64,000 nucleotides of DNA, taken from CAKZLS01 sp963701445 (GTDB lineage: Bacteria > Pseudomonadota > Alphaproteobacteria > Rhodospirillales > Defluviicoccaceae). The stretch is from NCBI GenBank assembly GCA_963701445.1, contig CAVPAM010000034.1, forward strand, positions 11,696-75,695, given 5' to 3'. Positions 43,922-52,428 of this stretch are shown here, in pieces. Position numbers and translations under genes: made by a program. The notes below the pieces were generated by a model. It saw nothing but the letters and a program-made list of their open reading frames with translations, was not told the origin of the DNA and ran no database searches. The stretch's first letter is position 1. The number at the start of each line of letters is the position of its first letter.

Positions 43922-44134
43922 TGATGCCCGCTCATTCCGTGGTGCGAGGGTTGATAGCGTGCCGTTTTCGGCCGCCGCGTCCCGTCGACGCGTCCAACCG
44001 CCAGACCCCGGTCCGGTGCCTGGCGTGGCCTGAATCTAGTCGCGCCGCCGGCCATCGTCAACTTGGCCAGCCTTTACCTCGGACCCCGGGCACGCTAGCT
44101 TGCCCCGGCACCGCAACAATGACCGGATGATTTC

Positions 44135-44863
44135 ATGAGACCCTCAGGCCGCGCGCCCGACACCCTGCGTTCGATCAATCTGGACGTGGGGGTGAACAAG
44201 TACGCCGAAGGTTCCTGCCTTGCCCGCTTCGGCGATACGCATGTGTTGTGCGCGGCCACCGTCGAATCCCGCGTGCCGCCTTGGTTGCGCGACAGCGGGC
44301 GCGGATGGGTGACCGCCGAGTACGGCATGCTCCCCCGGGCCACCGCGGAACGCACCGGCCGCGAGGCCGCGCGCGGCCGTCAAACGGGTCGAACACAGGA
44401 AATCCAGCGGCTGATCGGCCGCAGCCTGCGCGCGGTCACCGATCTCTCCGCCATGAGCGAGATGCAGGTGCGCGTGGACTGCGACGTGCTCCAGGCGGAT
44501 GGCGGCACCCGAACCGCCGCCATCACCGGCGGCTACGTGGCGCTGCACCTGGCGTTCAAGCGGGTGGTGGACCTCGGACTGCTGAAGCGCGTTCCGCTGA
44601 TCGACCAGGTGGCCGCCATTTCCTGCGGTGTCTACAAGGAGACCGCGCTTCTCGACCTGAACTACGAGGAAGACAGCGGCGCCGAGGTGGACGCCAATTT
44701 CGTTCTCACTGGGTCCGGCGGCATCGTCGAGATCCAAGGCACGGCGGAGGAAAAACCGTTCAGCGAGGCCCAACTGATGGAGATGATGGCGCTGGCGCGG
44801 AAGGGTATCGGCGAGTTGGCCGCGCTGCAACGCGCCGCCATCGACGGCGGTTCGTCCAACTGA
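44135..44863 (+). CDS. rph: Ribonuclease PH
   Basis: A 242-residue phosphorolytic 3'-5' exoribonuclease that trims tRNA 3' ends. MRPSGRAPDTLRSINLDVGVNKYAEGSCLARFGDTHVLC is the family opening, RGWVTAEYGMLPRAT with the conserved Arg-rich segment QTGRTQEIQRLIGRSLRAV follows, then DCDVLQADGGTRTAAITGGY. Standard length. It diverges from hrcA; rdgB follows 24 bp later. Confidence 0.98.
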   Translation: MRPSGRAPDTLRSINLDVGVNKYAEGSCLARFGDTHVLCAATVESRVPPWLRDSGRGWVTAEYGMLPRATAERTGREAARGRQTGRTQEIQRLIGRSLRAVTDLSAMSEMQVRVDCDVLQADGGTRTAAITGGYVALHLAFKRVVDLGLLKRVPLIDQVAAISCGVYKETALLDLNYEEDSGAEVDANFVLTGSGGIVEIQGTAEEKPFSEAQLMEMMALARKGIGELAALQRAAIDGGSSN

Positions 44864-44887
44864 GCGGGTCCAAACGGGGCACAGGCC

Positions 44888-45484
44888 ATGGCACGGCATT
44901 TCGAGGGTGGCAAGCTGGTCATCGCAAGCCACAATCCAGGCAAGGTCCGAGAGATCGGCGATTTGCTGCGGCCTTATGACGCGCGGGTGATGTCCGCCGC
45001 CGAGCTGAACCTCGAGGAACCCGAGGAGACCGGTACCACCTTCGTCGCCAATGCCGAGTTGAAGGCGCGGTTCGTCGCCGAGGCGTCGGGTTTGCCGGCA
45101 TTGTCGGACGATTCCGGGTTGGTGGTGGAGGCCCTGGGCGGTGCTCCCGGCGTCGTGTCGGCGCGTTGGGCCGGACCGGACAAGGATTTCGCCGTCGCCA
45201 TGCGGCGCGTGGAAGACGAACTCGCCGGCGCGTCCAATCGCCGCGCCTATTTCGCCTGTGCCCTGGCGTTGTGCTGGCCGGACGGTCACTGCGAAATCTT
45301 CGAGGGTACGGTGCATGGCGATCTGGTGTGGCCGCCCCGGGGCACGCTCGGGTTCGGCTATGACCCGATGTTCGTTGCCGAGGGCCGCGACATCACCTTC
45401 GGCGAGATGGATCCGGAGGAAAAGCATCGGATCAGCCACCGCGCCGACGCCTTCCGCAAGCTCGTGGCGGCCTGTTTCTCGTAA
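44888..45484 (+). CDS. rdgB: Non-canonical purine NTP pyrophosphatase (RdgB/HAM1)
   Basis: A 198-residue ITP/XTP pyrophosphatase. KLVIASHNPGKVREIGDLL is the signature N-terminus with the phosphate-binding Lys; FVANAELKARFVAEASGLPALSDDSGLVVEALGG holds the catalytic Asp pair and GTLGFGYDPMFVAEG the base-specificity loop. It lies between rph and hemW, a widespread alphaproteobacterial arrangement. Confidence 0.97.
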   Translation: MARHFEGGKLVIASHNPGKVREIGDLLRPYDARVMSAAELNLEEPEETGTTFVANAELKARFVAEASGLPALSDDSGLVVEALGGAPGVVSARWAGPDKDFAVAMRRVEDELAGASNRRAYFACALALCWPDGHCEIFEGTVHGDLVWPPRGTLGFGYDPMFVAEGRDITFGEMDPEEKHRISHRADAFRKLVAACFS

Positions 45485-45489
45485 CCGCC

Positions 45490-46657
45490 GTGCAAGCCGC
45501 CGACCACCCCCGTAGTCCGATCTTGCCCCTGGCCATCTATATCCACTGGCCATTCTGCCTTTCCAAGTGCCCTTACTGCGATTTCAACAGCCACGTGATC
45601 GAAGGAGTGGACCATCGGCGGTGGTCGGCGGCATTGCTGCGTGAACTCCAGTATTTCGCCGCCCAAACCCAGGAGCGCGCGGTCGGCAGTGTCTTCTTCG
45701 GCGGCGGCACGCCATCGCTGATGGATCCCGACACGGTCCATGCCCTGATCGCCGCGATCCGCCGCCACTGGCCATCCGGACCCGATTTGGAGATTACGCT
45801 GGAGGCCAACCCCACGTCGTCGGAGGCCACGCGGTTTGCCGCGTTCCGCGAGGCCGGCGTGAACCGGCTTTCGGTTGGGGTCCAATCGCTGGATGACGCG
45901 GCGCTGGCGTTTCTCGGCCGCACCCACTCGGCGGCGGAAGCGCGGAGCACCGTCACCCAGGCGCGAGCCTGTTTCGAGCGCTATTCCTTCGACCTGATCT
46001 ACGGCCTGCCGGGGCAGACCCGCGAGCACTGGCGCCGCCAGCTCCGCGAGGCCGTGACCATGGCCGGCGACCATCTGTCGGTGTATCAGCTCACCATCGA
46101 GCCGGGCACCGCGTTCCACCGCCACGGTGTCGCGGCCATCGACGAGGAAGGCGGCGCGGATCTCTATGAGATGACCCGTGACGTGCTCAACGCCGCCAAC
46201 CTGCCGGCTTACGAGATATCCAACCACGCGGCGCCGGACGGCGAATGCCGCCATAATTTGACCGTCTGGCGTGGCGGCGATTACGTCGGCATCGGCCCGG
46301 GAGCCCACGGGCAGGATCAGTCGAAACGGCCAGACCGAGGCCGTGCGCCAACTGGGCGCGCCCGAGAAGTGGCTGGCCGCCGTCGAAGCCCGGGGACACG
46401 CCACCGCCAGCCGCGCTCCCGTCGCCGCCCGCGAGCGCATGGAAGAACTCCTGCTGCTGGGCATGAGACTGAGCGAGGGGATCGACACCGGTCGATTTCG
46501 CCAATTGACCGGCTCGTCGCTGATGGACGCCGTCGACCCGCGCGGTCTTGACCAATTGGTGGAAGGCGGCTTCGTCTCGTATGACGCGGAACGTCTGCGC
46601 GCCACCCCGGCCGGTCTTCAGCGCCTCGACGCCGTGCTCGAACGCCTATTGGCGTGA
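45490..46657 (+). CDS. hemW: HemW, heme-binding coproporphyrinogen-dehydrogenase-like radical SAM protein, frameshifted
   Basis: HemW (radical SAM, heme chaperone). IHWPFCLSKCPYCDFNSHV gives the CxxxCxxC cluster near residue 24; VFFGGGTPSLMDPDTV and GLPGQTREHWRRQLREA follow. The first frame is good to GIGPGAHG (about base 46308) and then degenerates; the next frame continues with RISRNGQTEAVRQLGAPEKW to the family-like end ERMEELLLLGMRLSEGIDT, stopping at 46657. One extra base near 46308-46314 (CACGGGCAGG) explains it. Restored length ~388, normal for the family. It is either a lesion or a sequence error. Confidence 0.88.
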
Positions 46658-46662
46658 CGCGG

Positions 46663-47565
46663 TCACGGTTTGGCGTCCGTCCGGCTTCCGATCTGGGCGG
46701 CGAAGACGGCGGCGACCACGAGGGCGGCGCCCAGGAATTGGTGCACCGTAAGATCTTCGTCGAGGAGAACGATGGCGAGGACGATGGTCAGCACCGGTTC
46801 CAGATTCATGATCATGGCCGTCCCCGACGCGCCGATCAGACGGACGCCGACAAACATACCCAGGAATGCTCCGGCAAAGGTCAACGCGGCGGCCGCCATC
46901 AGACCCCACGCCATGGGTTCCGGCGGCGGCAAGGCCCAGGCGTTCGTCGCGACGGCGAGACCGAGCGCGAGAGCCAGTCCGGTTGCCGCCATGTAGGCGG
47001 TCATCACCGTCGGCCGCACCGACCTCAACTTCCGGCCCGTCCAGACGAACGAACAGGATATCGCCATGGCCGCCAGAAAGGCGAAACCCAGTCCGGCCGG
47101 GTTCAATCGATCGAGCCCGACGCCGAGACAGATGGCGAGCCCCACCAGGGCCATCACCAGCCACGCGAGTTCCGAAACCGCCGGGCGGCGGCGATCCAGC
47201 GCGCTCTCGGCCAATCGGGTCATCAGCGGGAAGGTATAGAGGATCAGGACCGCGAGGCTCACCGGAATGTAGGCGAACGCGGCCACCAACGACCCCGACC
47301 CGATGGTGTACGCGAGACCCGCGCCCAGGCAGTGGATCCTGTCACGGCGCCCGACGAGGACCGAGACATTCCGGATCTTCAGCCAGGCGCCGCATACCAT
47401 GAAAAAACAGGCAAACCGAAAGACGAGCAATGTTTCGGGATTGCTTCCGAGGCCATAGACGAAGGGCGCCAGGATATTGGAAAAGCTGATGGTCGTGGCC
47501 GTTGCCAGGACCACCAGGACGCCGAGGGCTTTCGGGGACGTGTCCATGGTTCGAGAATTGACCAT
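46663..47565 (-). CDS. EamA/DMT family transporter
   Basis: A 300-residue drug/metabolite transporter with ten predicted membrane segments in two EamA repeats (for example TISFSNILAPFVYGLGSNPETLLVFRF at the start and TAMIMNLEPVLTIVLAIVLLDE near the end, the typical second-repeat signature). Substrate unknown. ATG 47565 or 47547 (MDTSPKALG) may be the start. It is the last gene of the minus-strand group with the propeptide-like, radical SAM and subtilase genes; a 63-bp gap separates it from the propeptide-like gene. A role as their exporter is a guess. Confidence 0.82.
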   Translation of the reverse strand: MVNSRTMDTSPKALGVLVVLATATTISFSNILAPFVYGLGSNPETLLVFRFACFFMVCGAWLKIRNVSVLVGRRDRIHCLGAGLAYTIGSGSLVAAFAYIPVSLAVLILYTFPLMTRLAESALDRRRPAVSELAWLVMALVGLAICLGVGLDRLNPAGLGFAFLAAMAISCSFVWTGRKLRSVRPTVMTAYMAATGLALALGLAVATNAWALPPPEPMAWGLMAAAALTFAGAFLGMFVGVRLIGASGTAMIMNLEPVLTIVLAIVLLDEDLTVHQFLGAALVVAAVFAAQIGSRTDAKP

Positions 47566-47628
47566 GACCGGTACGGAGCCAAGCCAAGCCGGATCCGCGT
47601 CGTCCGGGATCGCGCGGGCCGCCGGGCC

Positions 47629-48183
47629 TCAGAAGTTGGTGGGGCCGAAATCGGGTGGGGGCGTGAAGGTCACGGCTGTCAAATGATCCCGGAGGTGCGG
47701 TGGCAGGGCTTCCAGGGGCAGTTCATAGGCGACCTCGCCGCCGCCGGAGCGGGCTTGGACGGCGCCCCGTTCGTCGCGAACCAGGGACGTCCCGAACACG
47801 CGCTCGAAGGTTTGCACCGGCGCGGTGATGGAAAATCCCATGCCATACGTCGGGCCGACGGCGAAGCCTTGGGCCGCGAACGCCTGCGAGGCCGCCGCTA
47901 CCGTCTCCGTGGAAGGGGTGTACTCCGACACGTTTTCCGACGTGATGATCGAACGTCCGTCGACGGCCGCGCCGCTTTTCGGCCGCAACAACACCTCGGC
48001 TGAAATCGTTTCCGTTGCTTGGAGTGCCACGATCGTGCTCCCGAATGCGGGAACCGCTGCGACGACGGCCAGCATGAACAAGGGGAACGCCAGTGCCCGT
48101 CCCCTCCGTAGCCAGCCCGCCGCCGGGCGGTTCCCGGATTTTGCCGCCCGGGGCAACCGCCGCCGGTACCCTGATTTCATCAT
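47629..48183 (-). CDS. Secreted protein resembling the propeptide region of the neighbouring subtilase
   Basis: A 184-residue unknown. A signal peptide follows a basic N-terminus (ALAFPLFMLAVVAAVPAFGS). The body, ETVAAASQAFAAQGFAVGPT then GFSITAPVQTFERVFGTSL, aligns by eye with the N-terminal region of the subtilase (RRSALRLRDAGFEILQVTDA then NIAGSPKTYQEAFNTKL), i.e. A..F.A.GF.V....I.I....TFE..F.T.L. The end (TAVTFTPPPDFGPTNF) is proline-rich. It may be a stand-alone propeptide, chaperone or inhibitor of the protease, exported to the periplasm. No database check was possible. It is directly downstream of the radical SAM gene (35 bp). Confidence 0.6.
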   Translation of the reverse strand: MMKSGYRRRLPRAAKSGNRPAAGWLRRGRALAFPLFMLAVVAAVPAFGSTIVALQATETISAEVLLRPKSGAAVDGRSIITSENVSEYTPSTETVAAASQAFAAQGFAVGPTYGMGFSITAPVQTFERVFGTSLVRDERGAVQARSGGGEVAYELPLEALPPHLRDHLTAVTFTPPPDFGPTNF

Positions 48184-48218
48184 CCATCCCGTATCGATTT
48201 TGCCGTCATCCCCTCCCG

Positions 48219-50108
48219 CTACTCCGCCGCGATCGCCGCGTCGGATGCGGTTTTCGCGAGTGCCGGTGGCACCGGGATCGCCAGATTGAGGTAGTTGGAA
48301 CCCTCCTTCGCCATCAGGTGATGGGACACCAGCGAGTCCAGGAAAGCCCGCAGGTTGTGCTCCTCGAAACACTCGTTCGGAAACCGTTCGCGCAGATGCC
48401 CGGCGATCACGGCAAACGATCGAGTTTCCTCGCAGAATTCATACGCCTCCTTTTCCAGGCCGGACAAGACAATTTCCGGCTCCACCGCGTCGGAACGGGA
48501 ATCCACCAAACCCAGCGTGCCGTCCCCTCGTTGAATGGCGCTCAAGGTGCCGTTCTCCGGATTGCGTTTCCACTCCTCGGTGTAGGCGATGACGTTCTCG
48601 GCAAAACCGGAGGGATCGTTCGACGGCGCGTAGTCGTAGTCGAAAAAGACCGCGATCCGGGCCAGGCTTTGCTCGTCGAACGGATAGATGTAGCTGTACA
48701 CCTCCAGGGGACGAACGTTGGTAAAGCCCAGCGCCGCCGGATTGGTGAAGTAGGGGCTGAACCGATCGAGCCGCACCGAGCCGCACGACGACGGCGGCGT
48801 GAAAAACCGGATGGCCCGAAGAAGCCGCAATGTACTCTCGTAATCCTCCCGCGTTTCGCCTGGAAAGCCGTAAAGCAGGTTCCAGTCGGGATGGACGCCG
48901 TACTGCTTGCACCACTTCAGGAGCTGAACGTTCTGCAAGGCGGTCGTGCCCTTGCGCATCAGCTTGAGGACATGGCTGCTGAGGCTTTCGATTCCCGGTT
49001 GGATCCGCTGCACGCCGGCCTCGGCGAGCATCTCCACGTGCCGGCGCTTGAGATTGGCCTTGACCTCGTAGAACAGCGCCACTTTCCTGTCGGCGCGCGC
49101 CAGTTCCGGCACGAAGTGTTTGAAGTAGTTCATGTCGAGAATATTATCGACCACCTCGACAAAGTTGCTGTCCCAGCGATCCACCAGGTAGTTCATCTCG
49201 GACAGGGCCCGTTCCTGGCTCTTGCTCCGATAGGTCATGGTGTCGCCGTTCAGGCCGCAGAATAGACAGTGGGACTTCGCGCCCCACCAGCAGCCCCGGG
49301 ACGTTTCGAGCAGCAAGACGGGAACGGTGTCGGTGACCGCCGTGCCCCGCTCGAATGTCCCGAAATAGTCGCTGAAGTCCGGAATCGGCAAGCCGTCCAT
49401 GTCCCGTACAAGTTCGGCCCGCCCCGTGAAGACGGATTCGCCGTCGTCGCGGAACACGATCCCGTGGATCGCGCGCAGGTGTTCCGGGTTGCCCGAAAGG
49501 CCGCCCAGGACGGCTTGCGCCAGCGCCGGAAAACTGTCGTCGGCCTCGCCGGAGCACGCGAAATCGACGAACGGAAACTGGCGATGCAGTTCCACGCCCA
49601 TCTCCGCTTCCCAGTTGGCGCCGCCGAAGGCGATCGCGATGTCGGGATGCTCCACCTTGATCCGCCTGGCAAGGGCCAGCGACGCGATGTTCTGTTCGAA
49701 TGTGGAGGTGAAGCCGACGAGCGCGTAATCCTTCCACGCCACCGACGCCATGCAGCGCTCGATGAAGTCGGCGACGAACGCGCGTAAGCGCAACAGCCGT
49801 TTGATATCGGCGCTTTCGAGATGCCAGGTCCGGTCGAGAATTCTGTCGATAAACTCGCGATCCACCGCGGGGCGATCGCCATAGAGTGTCGGCGTAAACA
49901 GCCAATCGCCCGCGAACGCCACGTGGGGAATCCCGGAACAGACCCAATTGTAGTCGTCTTCGCCGATGTATTCCACGAAATCGAGGTTGAGATAGCGGAT
50001 ATCGCAGGGGATATCGAACTGCGCCAAACGCGCCTTGAGCAGGCTGATGCCCAGGGCGGGCCGCTCCAGAGCGCCAAAAGGCATATGAATCAGCAGAATC
50101 TTCTTCAT
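48219..50108 (-). CDS. B12-binding radical SAM protein of the RiPP maturation (rSAM_ocin_1-like) type
   Basis: A 629-residue radical SAM enzyme. The N-terminus MKKILLIHMPFGALERPALG and the IAIAFGGANWEAEMGVELHR segment fit a B12-binding domain. The cluster motif is ETSRGCWWGAKSHCLFCGLN near residue 275, with C-x7-C-x2-C spacing, a hallmark I associate with RiPP-maturation radical SAM protein 1; YRSKSQERALSEMNYL, VDNILDMNYFKHFVPEL and GIESLSSHVLKLMRKG follow. Members of this group are thought to modify ribosomal peptides, in part by C-methylation. It lies 100 bp downstream of the subtilase gene and just before the propeptide-like gene. The substrate is unknown; no small precursor gene was identified with confidence. 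Confidence 0.82.
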   Translation of the reverse strand: MKKILLIHMPFGALERPALGISLLKARLAQFDIPCDIRYLNLDFVEYIGEDDYNWVCSGIPHVAFAGDWLFTPTLYGDRPAVDREFIDRILDRTWHLESADIKRLLRLRAFVADFIERCMASVAWKDYALVGFTSTFEQNIASLALARRIKVEHPDIAIAFGGANWEAEMGVELHRQFPFVDFACSGEADDSFPALAQAVLGGLSGNPEHLRAIHGIVFRDDGESVFTGRAELVRDMDGLPIPDFSDYFGTFERGTAVTDTVPVLLLETSRGCWWGAKSHCLFCGLNGDTMTYRSKSQERALSEMNYLVDRWDSNFVEVVDNILDMNYFKHFVPELARADRKVALFYEVKANLKRRHVEMLAEAGVQRIQPGIESLSSHVLKLMRKGTTALQNVQLLKWCKQYGVHPDWNLLYGFPGETREDYESTLRLLRAIRFFTPPSSCGSVRLDRFSPYFTNPAALGFTNVRPLEVYSYIYPFDEQSLARIAVFFDYDYAPSNDPSGFAENVIAYTEEWKRNPENGTLSAIQRGDGTLGLVDSRSDAVEPEIVLSGLEKEAYEFCEETRSFAVIAGHLRERFPNECFEEHNLRAFLDSLVSHHLMAKEGSNYLNLAIPVPPALAKTASDAAIAAE

Positions 50109-50208
50109 CGCGCGACCCCCAATGCCATCGATGCCGAACGCGGAACGCCGAGGAGAGCGGCCGCCACGGACGAAGGGTCCGCGGCGGCCGTCCCACGAGG
50201 TTCAGTCG

Positions 50209-52092
50209 TCAGGAACCGATGTCCTCGTCGTTGACGTCCGATTTGATGATCATGTCTTCAAGTGCGTCGATATCGTCCGCGGAAAGGGCCTGACCGCCCT
50301 CCCCCTGGTCCGTTTCATAGCCCTCTCCTGGTCCTGAACCGGCGGACTGATCCTGAGTCCCGATCGGTAGCGGCCGGATCGGCCCGCGTGGCTGGATCGG
50401 TTCACGCGGTTGGATCGGTTGACGCGGCTGTATCGGCTCGCGCGGCTGTATCGGCTGGCGCGGCTGTATGGGCTCGCGCGGTTGGATCGGTTGACGCGGC
50501 TGTACGGGCTCGCGCGGCTGGATCGTCCGCACCGGTTCACGCGGCTCGATCGTGCGAATCGGCTCGCGGGCGACGATCGGCCGAATCGGCCCGGTGCACC
50601 GAACCTTGGCGACCAGAACGGCCTTGTGGGCATCCAACAAACCGTTTCCCGTCGCGGTATCGGGGCCGACCACCGCCGGATTGGCGCCGGTGCTTGGGCT
50701 GCAATTGCCCGCCGTGACATCGCGAGCGGTTTTCATCAGGATGTCCTTGACTTCAGCCGGCGTCAGCCGCGGACAGGCCTGCTTGACCAGTGCCGCGGCA
50801 CCGGCAATCTGCGGCGCCGCCGCCGATGTACCGCTGAAGGCGCCCCAGCCGTCATTGGCCGTGGTCTCGTCGCCATTGGGGAAAGTTCCGCCCTGAAGCC
50901 CACCCGAACTCGCGGGAGTCGAGTCGATACTATCGCCGGGCTCCACCGGCAGCATGATGTAGATCGCTTTCGGACGCATGCCGACGAGGCCGGAGAGATC
51001 GGGAACGCGCCTGTTCGGATAGATGTTGCTCATGAAGCCGCTGGCGTAATCGGACGCCCGCAGGGATTCGTCGTGGTCCATGAACACGCCACCGGCCGAG
51101 ATCACGTCCGGATGCTGCCCCGGAAAGCCCCAGTGGCCGTTACCGGCGGAGAAAACCACGATAATTCCGTTCGCGACCGCGGTCGCGATGGCCGTTGCCA
51201 GGGTTTGGTTGGCGGCGCTCAACGGACCGTTCTGGACGCTGCTTCCCCAGCTGCACGTGATGATGTCGGGACCCAGTCCCACGGCGGCGTTGAAGGCGCC
51301 GACGGAGTTGACGAAGTTGACCTTGACCGGAAGAAGTTGGACATCCGGGGCAATGGCGAAGACGTTGGCGGATTCGCCGGTCCCGTGGCCACTCTCGTCA
51401 TGGGTCGGATTGGCGGCGGCGGGGCCCAAGACCACGGGGGACGCGCGGTATCCGCGATTGACGAAGAAGCTGTGCTGGTACCAGCCCGAGTCCACCATCG
51501 CCACCTTGATGCCGCGACCCGTGGTTCCTCCGCGGTGTGCTCGACTGGCGTTGCACCCGACAGCGACGCCGTCCGGTACGTTCAGATGCCAATACTCCTT
51601 GAGCGGCGGGAACATCGATTCCGCCATTTCGTAGCGCGGCTCCTCGATGGCGACACCCTCGAGCACGTCCTCGAACGGCGTACCGGCGACCGAGATCAGG
51701 CCCGGGAGGTCCGCGCTCGGCGAGTCGATGAACGTTCCCATCGTTTCCACCGCGCCCGGCTTGATGACCGGCCGTTCCTCGGTGTAGAGCTTGGTGTTGA
51801 ACGCTTCCTGGTAGGTCTTGGGACTGCCGGCGATGTTGATCGTCGCGTCGGTGACCTGCAGGATTTCGAACCCCGCGTCGCGCAGTCGAAGCGCCGAGCG
51901 TCTCAACAGCTCGTCTTCCGAGTAGAAGTTCGCGACCGTGTTCGCGGTGATTTGCTCATGCACGTCAAACATCGAGACTCCGCCCTGCGATCTGGGCGAC
52001 GCTTGCGCGAAGATTATTTCAGGCACCCCGGATGTACCGGGCGCCGAGGATGTACGTTGCGATTTTTTCGATTTTTCCGACTTGGTTGCCAT
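50209..52092 (-). CDS. S8 family serine peptidase (subtilase) with a repetitive C-terminal tail
   Basis: A 627-residue subtilisin-like protease. A propeptide-like region is at residues ~45-140. The catalytic triad is D in VAMVDSGW (~201), H in SGHGTGESANVF (~234) and S in FSGTSAAAPQIAGAAAL (~423), with the oxyanion Asn in SAGNGHWGFPG. Residues ~509-574 are an uninterrupted series of R(E/Q)P(I/V)QP hexapeptides, followed by an acidic end (DDIDALEDMIIKSDVNDED). No signal peptide is apparent (MATKSEKSKKSQRTS). ATG 52092 has TTGGGGG before it; the longer frame starts at 52122. First gene of the minus-strand cassette. Confidence 0.88.
   Translation of the reverse strand: MATKSEKSKKSQRTSSAPGTSGVPEIIFAQASPRSQGGVSMFDVHEQITANTVANFYSEDELLRRSALRLRDAGFEILQVTDATINIAGSPKTYQEAFNTKLYTEERPVIKPGAVETMGTFIDSPSADLPGLISVAGTPFEDVLEGVAIEEPRYEMAESMFPPLKEYWHLNVPDGVAVGCNASRAHRGGTTGRGIKVAMVDSGWYQHSFFVNRGYRASPVVLGPAAANPTHDESGHGTGESANVFAIAPDVQLLPVKVNFVNSVGAFNAAVGLGPDIITCSWGSSVQNGPLSAANQTLATAIATAVANGIIVVFSAGNGHWGFPGQHPDVISAGGVFMDHDESLRASDYASGFMSNIYPNRRVPDLSGLVGMRPKAIYIMLPVEPGDSIDSTPASSGGLQGGTFPNGDETTANDGWGAFSGTSAAAPQIAGAAALVKQACPRLTPAEVKDILMKTARDVTAGNCSPSTGANPAVVGPDTATGNGLLDAHKAVLVAKVRCTGPIRPIVAREPIRTIEPREPVRTIQPREPVQPRQPIQPREPIQPRQPIQPREPIQPRQPIQPREPIQPRGPIRPLPIGTQDQSAGSGPGEGYETDQGEGGQALSADDIDALEDMIIKSDVNDEDIGS
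50371..50568 (-). repeat. Tandem 18-bp repeats encoding R(E/Q)P(I/V)QP units
   Basis: 198 bp inside the subtilase gene: two 9-codon units (REPIRTIEP, REPVRTIQP) then eight 6-codon units alternating REP and RQP. At DNA level the unit resembles CGTGAACCGATCCAGCCG with a 36-bp higher-order period. It is in frame and without stops. Such arrays can expand or contract by slippage. It is not CRISPR: there are no unique spacers. Confidence 0.85.
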
Positions 52093-52428
52093 GGTAACCC
52101 CCAACAATTCGGCAGAAATCACCCTGTGAGATGGCCGGGTGAAAAGACCATAAGTTTGACTCGATTCGCATTTGCAATCAAATAAGAAATATTTTCAGTC
52201 ATTTACAACCGTTCCAATTCGCGGGCGCACACCAACTTGAAAGGAAATTACTCGTGAATTGTTTTCCCATATTTGTGCAACCTTTGATCGACGGCGCCCC
52301 GGGCCGCGCCGTTGCTCCGGAATGGTGCATCGGCGCGGTAGGAAAAGGTGTATTGCCGTAGGCGGCGAATCGGATGATCATTTCCATTCGGGTGAGAATA
52401 TCGGGCGAATGGCACGGGGAATGTAATC
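52093..52428. other. Divergent promoter region between subtilase and 2OG-oxygenase genes
   Basis: 336 bp with an AT-rich part at 52140-52280. Both flanking genes read outward, so two promoters should lie here; no clear boxes were chosen. Two overlapping 62-codon minus-strand frames (52199-52387 and 52248-52436) exist; the first ends SSWCAPANWNGCK. Neither has a ribosome-binding site, so neither is annotated as a gene. Confidence 0.4.

Noticed and set aside
43922..44134. CIRCE operator expected near hrcA
   Set aside because: No TTAGCACTC-N9-GAGTGCTAA-like inverted repeat is present in the gap or before dnaK.
46654..48003. 449-codon plus-strand frame opposite the exporter and propeptide-like genes
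   Set aside because: Antisense shadow; composition is arginine/glycine/histidine filler with no domain.
50371..50568. CRISPR array
   Set aside because: The repeats are contiguous, in frame within a gene and lack unique spacers.
50410..52185. Long plus-strand reading frame (591 codons) opposite the subtilase gene
   Set aside because: It mirrors the subtilase codons and the tandem repeat, is low-complexity (arginine/leucine repeats) and has no recognisable domain; it is an antisense shadow in GC-rich DNA.
52199..52387. 62-codon peptide upstream of the subtilase as RiPP precursor (ends SSWCAPANWNGCK)
   Set aside because: There is no ribosome-binding site, a second overlapping frame is equally open, and the region is the expected divergent promoter. 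It is worth testing only if homologues are found.
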